A stretch of DNA of 5,632 bases from Saprospiraceae bacterium (GTDB taxonomy: Bacteria; Bacteroidota; Bacteroidia; Chitinophagales; Saprospiraceae), in contig SCUG01000431.1 of NCBI GenBank assembly GCA_004297645.1, positions 1 to 5,632 on the forward strand, read 5' to 3'. Position 1 is the stretch's first letter. Each line of letters opens with the position of its first letter. Below the pieces are notes generated by a model. The model saw nothing but the letters and a program-made list of their open reading frames with translations, did no database searches and was not told where the DNA came from. Below, one piece after another: positions 1 to 5,632 of the stretch. Made by a program: the position numbers and the translations under genes.

Positions 1-81
1 CGGGTAATCGGGATGCAGCCAGAACCAAATAGGCTTAGTACAAATAGTGAGGGCAATGAATTTCGATGGTTAGATACTACA

Positions 82-224
82 CTAACACTTGACATTGTGT
101 GCCCCGGCGCCGCCTCCGGCAGTGCCGGGGGGAGGGGATATTGGGGGCTTCGCCCCCAAACCCCAAAGCCTGCGAAGCCAACGCCAAATACCCGGGATGG
201 ACAAAACCTAACGCTCGACAGTAT
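82..224. repeat. GC-rich palindromic intergenic block framed by an imperfect direct repeat
   Basis: A GC-rich stretch lies in otherwise moderate-GC intergenic DNA. It holds several inverted repeats. CCCCGGC at 102-108 pairs with GCCGGGG at 124-130. A perfect 8-bp stem joins 141-148 to 152-159 around the triloop TTC. GGCTTCGC at 146-153 recurs inverted as GCGAAGCC at 172-179, which would give a competing fold. Two similar 17-mers frame the block: CTAACACTTGACATTGT at 82-98 and CTAACGCTCGACAGTAT at 208-224, with 13 of 17 positions identical. This architecture suits a dispersed REP-like or small non-autonomous repeat unit, but copy number elsewhere cannot be seen here. A reading frame stays open from position 1 to 297, but it runs straight through the palindromes and the long hairpin, so I do not treat it as a gene. 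Confidence 0.45.
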
Positions 225-234
225 AGTAATGACC

Positions 235-295
235 AAAAAATATCTTCCCGATTTCTGCCAGCCTTCGGCTGGCAGAAATCGGGAAGATATTTTTT
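235..295. terminator. Perfect 29-bp hairpin with A6/T6 ends (bidirectional terminator-like)
   Basis: Positions 235-263 are the exact reverse complement of 267-295, giving an uninterrupted 29-bp stem with loop TTC (264-266). The outer six pairs are A6 (235-240) against T6 (290-295), so each strand reads as a stem followed by a T-tract, the form of a bidirectional intrinsic terminator. The stem is long for a terminator. Its right edge lies only 12 nt before the ATG at 308. It may end a plus-strand transcript entering from left of the window, or lie in the 5' leader of the ATL-family gene and limit read-through. Folding potential is certain from the sequence; function is inferred. Confidence 0.7.
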
Positions 296-307
296 AAACG
301 TTACTTA

Positions 308-634
308 ATGAAAATGCAATCCTATTTCGAGTGTGTGTATGATGTGGTCAGGCGGGTCCCATATGGGCGTGTCACGACTTACGGCGCCATAGCCAACTAC
401 CTGGCACTGGGTTCAGCACGCATGGTGGGCTGGGCGCTGAACCACTGCTTCAAAGGCAACGGTGTACCGGCTCACCGGGTGGTTAACAGGAATGGCGAAT
501 TGTCTGGAAGAAACCACTGGCCCACCCCCACCATGATGCAGGAAATGTTGGAAAACGAAGGCATCCCTGTTGCCAATGACCAGGTCCAGAATTTTGATAA
601 GTTCTTTTGGGATCCCGCGGAGTTGGGTGAATGA
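308..634 (+). CDS. Alkyltransferase-like (ATL) MGMT-family DNA-binding protein, acceptor Cys replaced by Ala
   Basis: This 108-residue protein matches the C-terminal DNA-binding domain of O6-alkylguanine-DNA alkyltransferases in length and motif order. Visible motifs are GRVTTYGAIA (residues 20-29, winged-helix region), ARMVGWAL (37-44, whose Arg38 aligns with the arginine finger that fills the space of the flipped base) and PAHRVVNRNGELSG (54-67). MGMT enzymes have PCHRV here; Ala55 replaces the nucleophilic cysteine, so alkyl transfer by the known mechanism is not possible. ATL proteins (E. coli YbaZ, fission yeast Atl1; usually PWHRV) bind O6-alkylguanine lesions without repairing them and hand them to nucleotide excision repair. 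That is the most likely role here, in the cytoplasm. ATG at 308 is followed by a second ATG at 314; either could be used, and neither has a Shine-Dalgarno sequence. The gene stands alone, between a 29-bp hairpin upstream and a terminator downstream. Family assignment is strong; the lesion-sensing role is by homology. Confidence 0.9.
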   Translation: MKMQSYFECVYDVVRRVPYGRVTTYGAIANYLALGSARMVGWALNHCFKGNGVPAHRVVNRNGELSGRNHWPTPTMMQEMLENEGIPVANDQVQNFDKFFWDPAELGE

Positions 635-646
635 CACCTCAAAAAG

Positions 647-680
647 AAAAGCCCCGCCGAATTATCTTGGCGGGGCTTTT
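647..680. terminator. Bidirectional intrinsic terminator between convergent genes
   Basis: AAAAGCCCCGCC (647-658) pairs perfectly with GGCGGGGCTTTT (669-680), a 12-bp stem with a 10-nt loop. The A-tract and T-tract at the two edges let it end transcripts in both directions. It lies 12 nt after the ATL-family stop and 17 nt from the end of the convergent DUF4175-type gene, so it probably serves both. Confidence 0.88.
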
Positions 681-697
681 CATGCGCTATCTCCCGA

Positions 698-3600
698 TTA
701 TTCTGTCCCTTTCAGCGACTTGTAATATTCTTCCACAAGGCTTTTGTAATAAGGTTTCAATGACGGTGACACAGTTTTGAACAACTCAATTTCAGCCTCC
801 CGTTTTTTGATGTATTCTTCTAAGGACGGCGGTAGCTTACGCTCTTGTTGGGCCGCTGTTTCCGATTTGCGCTTAGTGTCGTACTCTTGTTGACGTTCGG
901 CCCTTTCGTGCTCAAGGAGGCGATTCAGGATGCCTTGCTGGCGCTTGAGCATTTCATTGGTCAGGTGCTTATTCACCAGTTCCGTTTCTATTTTATTCAT
1001 CTGATCCATGATCTGCTCCAGTTCTTTGTCGCCCTGCCCTTGTTCTTGAAGTTTTTTTTGCTTCTCACGGAGCGCCTTTCGCAAAGCGGCCTGCCTGGCA
1101 GCCATTTCGGCAAATTCTTTGGAAGTGCCACCGTTGCCATTTTCCTGACCTTGTTTCATCTTTTGCATCCCCTCGTTCAGCTTTTGTTGCCCTTCCGAAA
1201 TCTTATCCTTTGGCGACTGGCCTTGCGAACCGGTGCCGCCGGGATTGCTGCACATTTGGCTGCCTGCCATCATACCTGACATTTGCTGCTGCATTTGCTG
1301 CATCACTTCGCTGAGCATGAGTGCCAGGTCGTTCAGGTTTTTCATGGCCCGTTGTTGCTGCTCTCCCGCCTGGGGCTTTTGGCGCTCTTCGAGGTGGTCG
1401 AGACTGCGGCGCATGTTGTCTTTAATATCGCCGGCCTTATCGGTGATGAAACCCTCCATTTGTATGACGCGCTTGGCTAAGGCGTACAGACTGTCTTCCA
1501 CGACCTTAAAATCATCTTGTATCTTTTTTTGGTCTTTTGTCAGCGTCACATAGCGAGGCGTATTGATTTCGACTGGCAAAAATTGATTCATCAGATCCTC
1601 TTGGGAAAAGGAGAGGGTGACGATGTTTTCGAGCAATTGGCGCAGCGCTTTCATGTCCAACTCTAATTGTTCCATTTGTTGCTGTTGCATTTGCATGGAC
1701 ATGTTGTTGGCCATTTCCTTCATCTTTTTGGAAGCGCTTTTTTGCTTGCGGCTGGCCTTCTGGTTTTGACTCTGTTGAATGTTTTTCTTGCTGTCGTTGA
1801 GGTCCTCTTTGATGTCTTCCCGCTCCTCCTTTTGGTCGTCGAATTCCTTTTTATTCTGCATCTCCTCGTTTTTCTTTTCGAGGTCCTCCATTTTCTTTTC
1901 AATGTCTTCGAACTTCTTGTTTATCTCCTCTTGCTTTTTCTCCAGATCATCCTGCGACTTTGGCTGTTGCTCATCTTTTGCCTGTTGCCCTTCCTGACTA
2001 TCCTGCTTGTTGCCGTTCTGCTTTTCGGAAGCTTTTTCGTCCTTTTTGTCGCTTGCATTTTTCTCGTCCGTCTTTTCGCTGCTGGCTTTCTGCTCATCAT
2101 CTTTGGTTTTAGCCTGATCCTTTTCGGAGGCCTTTTCCGTTTCAGCGGCAAGTTTTTCCTGCTCCTTAGCCAGCTCTTCCAGCTTGTCGATGGTTTGCTG
2201 CGTCAGGTATTCAAACTCTAATTGTTTGAACAGTTCGAGCATGCGGTCCAACTCATTTTGCATTTGTTCATCACCGGACTGCATGTCTTTCATCATCTCC
2301 AGCGCCTTGTCTTTATCCATTTCTTGCAACAGGTCCTCGATTTTCTTCATCAGGTCCTTCATTTCGTCGCTCACCACATCCTTCATCAAATCCTGGAGTT
2401 GCTCCTGTTTATCCTGCATGCTTTGCTCGGGTTGGGAATATTCTTCCTGATTCTTCTGGTTTTCATCCAAAGCCTGTTTCGCTTCATCAATCTGTTTTTC
2501 CAATTCTTTTTGGCGGTCGAGCAATTTTTCCAGCTCTTTGCGGGTCTGCCAATCCATATCATTTTGCTGCAACACCTTATCGTGCAGCTTCTTCATGTCC
2601 TCTTGTACTTTTTTGCTCTCTTTGAGTGCATCTTTAAGTTTGTCTTTAATGGCCTGATTATTTTGCTCAGCCATATCCTCAAACTCTTCCAGTGTCGGCA
2701 TGGAATAAACCATGAGTGTGGTGCGGGAAGATTTGCTGCCGTTGACCCCGTCGTTGTCGAAGGCCTCGAAATAATAGGTCACTTCATCTCCTGGCTTCAG
2801 GGCAAGTTCACTCAAGTCAAAAATATGATGGTACTGAATGGCCTTACCTTCCGGTTTTTTCAATTTTATGGTTTGCAGCGTGCCCTCATGGCCATTGCGT
2901 TTTATGCGGTAGTGAAAGGCGAGACTCAGCAATCCGTAATCATCGCTTGCGTCGCCCACGAAATAGAGCAGTTTTGTGTTCGTGCTGTCGCGAAATTCTT
3001 CCGCATTAATGGAGGGATACAAGTCGGGGATGACTGTGATGGAATAGCTCACTGAATCGGCATTCGGCAAGTTTTCGTTAGAAATAAAGAGCCGGTAAGC
3101 TTCATCCTTCAAGGCTCTCTTTTTAAAAGTGAACAACTCATCTGAAAACCGCTTTGCCTGCACCAAGTCCTGCTCGTTGCCGAAGCGGAGGGAGATATCG
3201 CCAGTATTTTCAGCACTGAAAACCCAATTGATATTTGTGCCCGCGGGAACGACCAGGTCGCCGATGCTTTTCAATTCTTCATCTTTGCGGCCTGTATAGC
3301 CGGGGAAGTCGAGCTTTACGTCGAAGCTGGTGATGTTCGGCTTTTTTAGCACTTCCAGCGTATAATTCCTCGAGGTAATGCCGCTGGAAAAAAAGTTGAA
3401 CTCAGTGTTTTTTTGCACATTACTGAAATGGTAACTGAACACGCCGGCGCCAGTTTTTGTCAGCCGGTACTGTATATTGTCCACGTTGATAAACGCCTCA
3501 TCCGGAAGCACTTCACCCTCCACTCTGACGGTGAGGGGAAACTCTCCATATTGCACTACTTTCAGGTCTTCTTCCAAAATGAAATGAAAGGGAGCTGGTT

Positions 3601-4186
3601 TTTCAAATTCTTTATTGTATTTGATGAGCCTGGCCGTGCTATCCGTAATCAGGCTTGGTGCAGCAAACAGCAAAATAATGAGCAACAACAGGGGCGGCAG
3701 GGTATAACGCAGGTATTTCCGGTTTTGCCCTAAATCAATGGCGTTGCGAAAAGGCACAGGGCGGATCTCTTCCGATTTTTGGTTGATGCTGGCTAAAATT
3801 AATTCTCTGCTGATGGCCGTATCTGCCTGGCTGTTCAGTTGCAATACGTTGAGCAGCTTGTCTTTTACTCCCGAAAAATGTTCGCCTACGATGCGGGCCG
3901 CCTGCTCGTGTGAAATGATCTTACCGAGCTTGAAATAATGGAACACCGGCGTCCATACCCAGGCGAACAATGCCACGGCCGACACCCCCACAAAGGACCA
4001 AAACAATCCCTCGCGCACTCCAGGTGCGAAATAAAAATGGTACTCTAAGAAATTGAGGCCAAGAAACAGCACCAGCAGAAGTGCCAGGCTGTACAACCCT
4101 CCCCTTATGAGCTGATTGACGTAATATTTCCGAATAAACTGGTCGAGCTTCTCAATGAGTAACTGATAATTATCTTTCGTCGTCAT
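698..4186 (-). CDS. DUF4175-type giant membrane-anchored coiled-coil protein
   Basis: From the ATG at 4186 the protein has 1162 residues. It has three hydrophobic segments (about 30-47, 61-79, 161-178) and a beta-rich, probably extracytoplasmic region (about 180-490) with phrases such as LDFPGYTGRKDEE and GDEVTYYFEAFDNDG that suggest Ig-like folds. A long charged coiled coil runs from about 495 to 850, interrupted near 680-745 by a Lys/Glu/Asp/Gln/Ser-rich linker. A better conserved-looking helical part follows (about 854-960, IVTLSFSQEDLM onward), then a Met/Gln-rich patch with MQQQMSGMMAG (about 962-977), a Gly-rich linker and a helical C-terminus (SLEEYIKKREAEIELFK). This matches the large DUF4175 proteins of Bacteroidota, whose function is unknown; an envelope scaffold or stress role is only a guess. 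An in-frame TTG at 4225 would add 13 residues, but the extension is AT-rich, contains the promoter-like TAAGTTTA (minus strand, 4207-4214) and does not look coding, so I prefer the ATG. The gene is convergent with the ATL-family gene and divergent from the exported protein. Confidence 0.85.
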   Translation of the reverse strand: MTTKDNYQLLIEKLDQFIRKYYVNQLIRGGLYSLALLLVLFLGLNFLEYHFYFAPGVREGLFWSFVGVSAVALFAWVWTPVFHYFKLGKIISHEQAARIVGEHFSGVKDKLLNVLQLNSQADTAISRELILASINQKSEEIRPVPFRNAIDLGQNRKYLRYTLPPLLLLIILLFAAPSLITDSTARLIKYNKEFEKPAPFHFILEEDLKVVQYGEFPLTVRVEGEVLPDEAFINVDNIQYRLTKTGAGVFSYHFSNVQKNTEFNFFSSGITSRNYTLEVLKKPNITSFDVKLDFPGYTGRKDEELKSIGDLVVPAGTNINWVFSAENTGDISLRFGNEQDLVQAKRFSDELFTFKKRALKDEAYRLFISNENLPNADSVSYSITVIPDLYPSINAEEFRDSTNTKLLYFVGDASDDYGLLSLAFHYRIKRNGHEGTLQTIKLKKPEGKAIQYHHIFDLSELALKPGDEVTYYFEAFDNDGVNGSKSSRTTLMVYSMPTLEEFEDMAEQNNQAIKDKLKDALKESKKVQEDMKKLHDKVLQQNDMDWQTRKELEKLLDRQKELEKQIDEAKQALDENQKNQEEYSQPEQSMQDKQEQLQDLMKDVVSDEMKDLMKKIEDLLQEMDKDKALEMMKDMQSGDEQMQNELDRMLELFKQLEFEYLTQQTIDKLEELAKEQEKLAAETEKASEKDQAKTKDDEQKASSEKTDEKNASDKKDEKASEKQNGNKQDSQEGQQAKDEQQPKSQDDLEKKQEEINKKFEDIEKKMEDLEKKNEEMQNKKEFDDQKEEREDIKEDLNDSKKNIQQSQNQKASRKQKSASKKMKEMANNMSMQMQQQQMEQLELDMKALRQLLENIVTLSFSQEDLMNQFLPVEINTPRYVTLTKDQKKIQDDFKVVEDSLYALAKRVIQMEGFITDKAGDIKDNMRRSLDHLEERQKPQAGEQQQRAMKNLNDLALMLSEVMQQMQQQMSGMMAGSQMCSNPGGTGSQGQSPKDKISEGQQKLNEGMQKMKQGQENGNGGTSKEFAEMAARQAALRKALREKQKKLQEQGQGDKELEQIMDQMNKIETELVNKHLTNEMLKRQQGILNRLLEHERAERQQEYDTKRKSETAAQQERKLPPSLEEYIKKREAEIELFKTVSPSLKPYYKSLVEEYYKSLKGTE

Positions 4187-4511
4187 GAGGTGGTTGTTGA
4201 TAAATTTAAACTTATAAACCGGCAAAGGCCCATTCTTCTTGTTTCATGTGGTGCAAATTTTTGACCACATCCCGAAAAGCCAGCCATTTGAACACAAAAG
4301 CAAACCCCGTTGTTGCAAAGCCGGAAAATTAGCAAGTTGGGGACAGCCTTCGTTTTAAAGAACTGTTAATAAAGTGACGGTTGCTTGTAGCCATCATCTA
4401 AATGTTGCCGCTCTGGCTGGCGAACTGAAAACGGCATTTTAGCTATCTTCGTTACAGCTTTGACACAAATTCGTTTCTACCATTACAATTTATCCGTCTA
4501 ATTCTTCAATT
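4187..4511. other. Divergent intergenic region, no gene
   Basis: This 325-bp gap separates the start codons of two divergently transcribed genes and should carry both promoters. I found no RNA gene, long hairpin or convincing operator. On the minus strand an open stretch of about 38 codons ends at 4212-4214, but its only ATG (4245-4247) gives 11 residues; I do not call it a gene. AT-rich sequence lies next to both start codons. Confidence 0.6.
4459..4491 (+). promoter_or_regulatory. Possible Bacteroidota-type promoter for the exported coiled-coil protein
   Basis: TTTG at 4459-4462 is followed after 21 nt by TACAATTT at 4484-4491. The Bacteroidota housekeeping consensus is TTTG about 19-21 nt before TAnnTTTG. 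The upstream element and the spacing fit; the downstream element matches only partly. Transcription would begin just before the ATG at 4512, leaving a short leader. This is a weak pattern match in AT-rich DNA. Confidence 0.25.
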
Positions 4512-5186
4512 ATGAAACATTACTTTCTTCTGTTCTCCCTGCTCTCATTCCTGTTGTTGCCGCAATCCGGCCAGAGCCAGGTTTATCAAAGCGACGAAAA
4601 TATGTCGCAAGGTACCAACCCCGCACTCGTGGTCGAAATCGAAGTGCCGGATTCAAAGCTCGTTGAAAATGTGTGGAAGGATTTTATGAAAAGCTACGGA
4701 GGCAAAACCAAAAAGTCAAAAAACGGGGAATGGCTGACCACCGGAGCCGATATCGTGGGAGTAAACGGGGTGGCCCCCATGAGTATTTATGCCAAAACGA
4801 GTTCCGGCTCCGACGGCAATGTGCAGCATACCGTTTGGTTCGACCGAGGCGACTCCTATCTGGAATCAGACCAGAAAAAAGAATACGAAGAAGCCGAAAA
4901 GATGCTTCTTGCTTTTGCCCAGGAATGCAAAATCGAAAATACCTCCCGGGAGTTGTCTGCCGCTGAAAAGAAATTGCGCTCCTTAGAAAATGACGCCAGC
5001 CGCCTCATTCGCCAGAATGAGGGCTATCACAAGGATATTGAACAAGCCGAAAAACGCATTGAGCAGGCCAAAGAAGATATTGCTAAAAACGAGGAGCAGC
5101 AGGCAGATACCGCCGAAAAAGTTAGCCTCCAAAAGGAACTGCTGGAAGAAATCAAGCAGCGGCTGAAAGACCTGAAAAAGAATTGA
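4512..5186 (+). CDS. Exported protein of unknown function with C-terminal coiled coil
   Basis: The product has 224 residues. The N-terminus is a clear Sec signal peptide: Lys2, a Leu/Phe-rich core (residues 5-16) and a likely cleavage near GQS/QV (after residue 22). There is no lipobox cysteine, so the protein is probably soluble in the periplasm or secreted. Residues about 38-125 look like a small mixed alpha/beta domain, opening with the strand-like LVVEIEVPDSKLVENVWKDF and containing GVNGVAPMSIYAKTSSGSDG. Residues about 142-224 are a strongly charged heptad-like coiled coil rich in Glu, Lys and Gln, ending in LKDLKKN. I do not recognise a named family; it resembles hypothetical exported proteins of Bacteroidota. 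The ATG at 4512 directly precedes the signal peptide, which fixes the start. It is divergent from the DUF4175-type gene and followed after 60 nt by a hairpin, so it is probably transcribed alone. Confidence 0.85.
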   Translation: MKHYFLLFSLLSFLLLPQSGQSQVYQSDENMSQGTNPALVVEIEVPDSKLVENVWKDFMKSYGGKTKKSKNGEWLTTGADIVGVNGVAPMSIYAKTSSGSDGNVQHTVWFDRGDSYLESDQKKEYEEAEKMLLAFAQECKIENTSRELSAAEKKLRSLENDASRLIRQNEGYHKDIEQAEKRIEQAKEDIAKNEEQQADTAEKVSLQKELLEEIKQRLKDLKKN

Positions 5187-5246
5187 GAACTCACTTCTGA
5201 ACATTCGCCCAATCCGTATAACTGGCGTTCCCACAGCGCCAAAAAG

Positions 5247-5281
5247 AAGCGGCGGCACTTTTCTGAAAAGTGCCGCCGCTT
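5247..5281. terminator. 16-bp hairpin between convergent genes
   Basis: Positions 5247-5262 pair perfectly with 5266-5281 around the loop CTG; the core is the GC-rich AGCGGCGGCAC. On the minus strand the stem is followed by the T-rich CTTCTTTTTGG, so it should work best for the T9SS cargo gene ending at 5375. On the plus strand only TTTC follows, giving a weaker terminator for the exported protein gene ending at 5186. Confidence 0.78.
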
Positions 5282-5307
5282 TCAAAATGCGTGAAGTTTA
5301 AACGAAC

Positions 5308-5361
5308 CTACTTCGCCACCACCAATCGTTTCGTCAGCCAATACCCTGCAAGCAAGCGGCC
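5308..5361 (-). pseudogene. Vestigial second T9SS C-terminal tail, out of frame downstream of the cargo gene
   Basis: On the minus strand, 13 nt after the stop of the T9SS cargo gene and in the +1 frame, the DNA reads GRLLAGYWLTKRLVVAK followed by TAG. An ending like AGxYWLxxTKRLVVAK is the usual final strand and basic tail of type A T9SS sorting domains. The upstream part of such a domain is not found in this frame: the preceding domain is read in frame 0 and ends with its own tail (VLKWAVE). The fragment therefore looks like a leftover of an older sorting tail after a tail exchange or frameshift. It is short, so chance resemblance cannot be excluded. Confidence 0.4.
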
Positions 5362-5374
5362 AGGCGTGACACCC

Positions 5375-5632
5375 TCACTCCACCGCCCACTTCAACACCC
5401 TCGCTGCCCCGTCCCCGTTTTTCACCGCCACCCAATACACGCCCGGCAGCATCCCGGTAGCTGCCGGAAGTGGCAATTCCCGCCGGGATTCGCCCGCTGC
5501 CGTGAAGGCTTTTTTTGAAAAAACCACCCGCCCCAAACCGTCGTAAACCTCCACCGTCAGCACCTGCGGTTGGGTCAATTCTAACCAAAGTTCTGCGCCG
5601 CCGGCCCCACTGGGGTTCGGCACGATGACCGC
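5375..5632 (-). CDS. T9SS type A sorting-domain protein (C-terminal fragment, runs off the window)
   Basis: Only the last 85 codons are inside the window, and the frame is open through the window edge. The fragment begins AVIVPNPSG, the PNP motif that opens the type A C-terminal sorting domain. It continues with a beta-strand pattern typical of that domain: LTVEVYDGLGRVVFSKK, then LPGVYWVAVKNGDG, then the closing strand VLKWAVE. In this family the domain directs export across the outer membrane by the type IX system and is then removed or used for surface attachment. The cargo part lies outside the window, so the function of the mature protein is unknown. A GTG inside the fragment could be mistaken for a start, but the homology continues upstream of it. 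A hairpin with a T-rich edge on this strand lies about 90 nt after the stop. Confidence 0.9.
   Translation of the reverse strand, partial: AVIVPNPSGAGGAELWLELTQPQVLTVEVYDGLGRVVFSKKAFTAAGESRRELPLPAATGMLPGVYWVAVKNGDGAARVLKWAVE

Noticed and set aside
1..297. Reading frame open from the window edge to 297 on the plus strand (ATG at 13)
   Set aside because: It runs through the palindromic block and both arms of the 29-bp hairpin, and its translation is Pro/Gly/Arg-rich without recognisable motifs. A true gene end entering from the left cannot be wholly excluded.
1667..2221. 184-codon plus-strand open frame with many Leu and Phe
   Set aside because: Same antisense artefact, opposite the Lys/Glu-rich linker and coiled coil of the DUF4175-type gene.
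2222..3055. 277-codon plus-strand open frame, Leu/Phe-rich and apparently membrane-like
   Set aside because: It lies antisense to the DUF4175-type gene. Antisense of a Glu/Lys/Gln-rich coiled coil reads as Leu/Phe/Ile, giving false hydrophobic frames.
4187..4225. TTG start extending the DUF4175-type protein by 13 residues
   Set aside because: Rare start codon and an AT-rich extension that overlaps a promoter-like TAAGTTTA; the ATG at 4186 begins a normal-looking cytoplasmic N-terminus.
4212..4247. Minus-strand 11-residue frame MKQEEWAFAGL upstream of the DUF4175-type gene
   Set aside because: Very short, no supporting signal, and it overlaps AT-rich promoter-like sequence; no reason to call a leader peptide.
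4983..5285. 100-codon minus-strand frame opposite the exported coiled-coil protein
   Set aside because: Antisense of a charged coiled coil giving a Leu/Phe-rich translation, and its N-terminal codons lie in the 5247-5281 hairpin.
5334..5588. 84-codon minus-strand frame overlapping the T9SS cargo gene
   Set aside because: Gly/Arg-rich shadow frame; the overlapping frame shows the clear sorting-domain motifs PNPSG, VYDGLGR and LPGVYW.

Overview
The window looks like a chromosomal segment from a Bacteroidota bacterium, plausibly of the Saprospiria/Chitinophagia type. Three things support this: a C-terminal type IX secretion (T9SS) sorting domain, a giant DUF4175-type envelope protein of the form seen in this phylum, and start codons with no Shine-Dalgarno sequence. 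The genus-level placement is inference.

Layout from left to right: (1) Positions 1-307 hold no convincing gene. They contain a GC-rich palindromic block framed by an imperfect direct repeat, then a perfect 29-bp hairpin with A6/T6 ends that stops 12 nt before the next start codon. (2) 308-634, plus strand, is a small alkyltransferase-like (ATL/MGMT family) protein whose usual acceptor cysteine is an alanine (PAHRV). (3) A bidirectional intrinsic terminator at 647-680 separates it from the convergent next gene. (4) 698-4186, minus strand, is a very large DUF4175-type protein with three N-terminal membrane segments, a beta-rich extracytoplasmic region and about 650 residues of coiled coil and low-complexity sequence. 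(5) 4187-4511 is a divergent intergenic region. (6) 4512-5186, plus strand, is an exported protein of unknown function with a C-terminal coiled coil. (7) A 16-bp hairpin at 5247-5281 separates it from (8) the 3' end of a convergent T9SS cargo gene on the minus strand (5375-5632, running off the window). A second, out-of-frame T9SS-like tail lies just downstream of that gene's stop.

The genes do not form one operon: neighbours are convergent or divergent, and both convergent junctions carry a hairpin. The DUF4175 protein and the exported coiled-coil protein share a divergent upstream region and are both envelope proteins, so co-regulation is possible but unproven. I see no CRISPR array, tRNA, rRNA, transposase or recognisable defence system. 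The features most worth a second look are the long hairpin beside the ATL start, the palindromic block, the cysteine-less ATL and the vestigial second T9SS tail.
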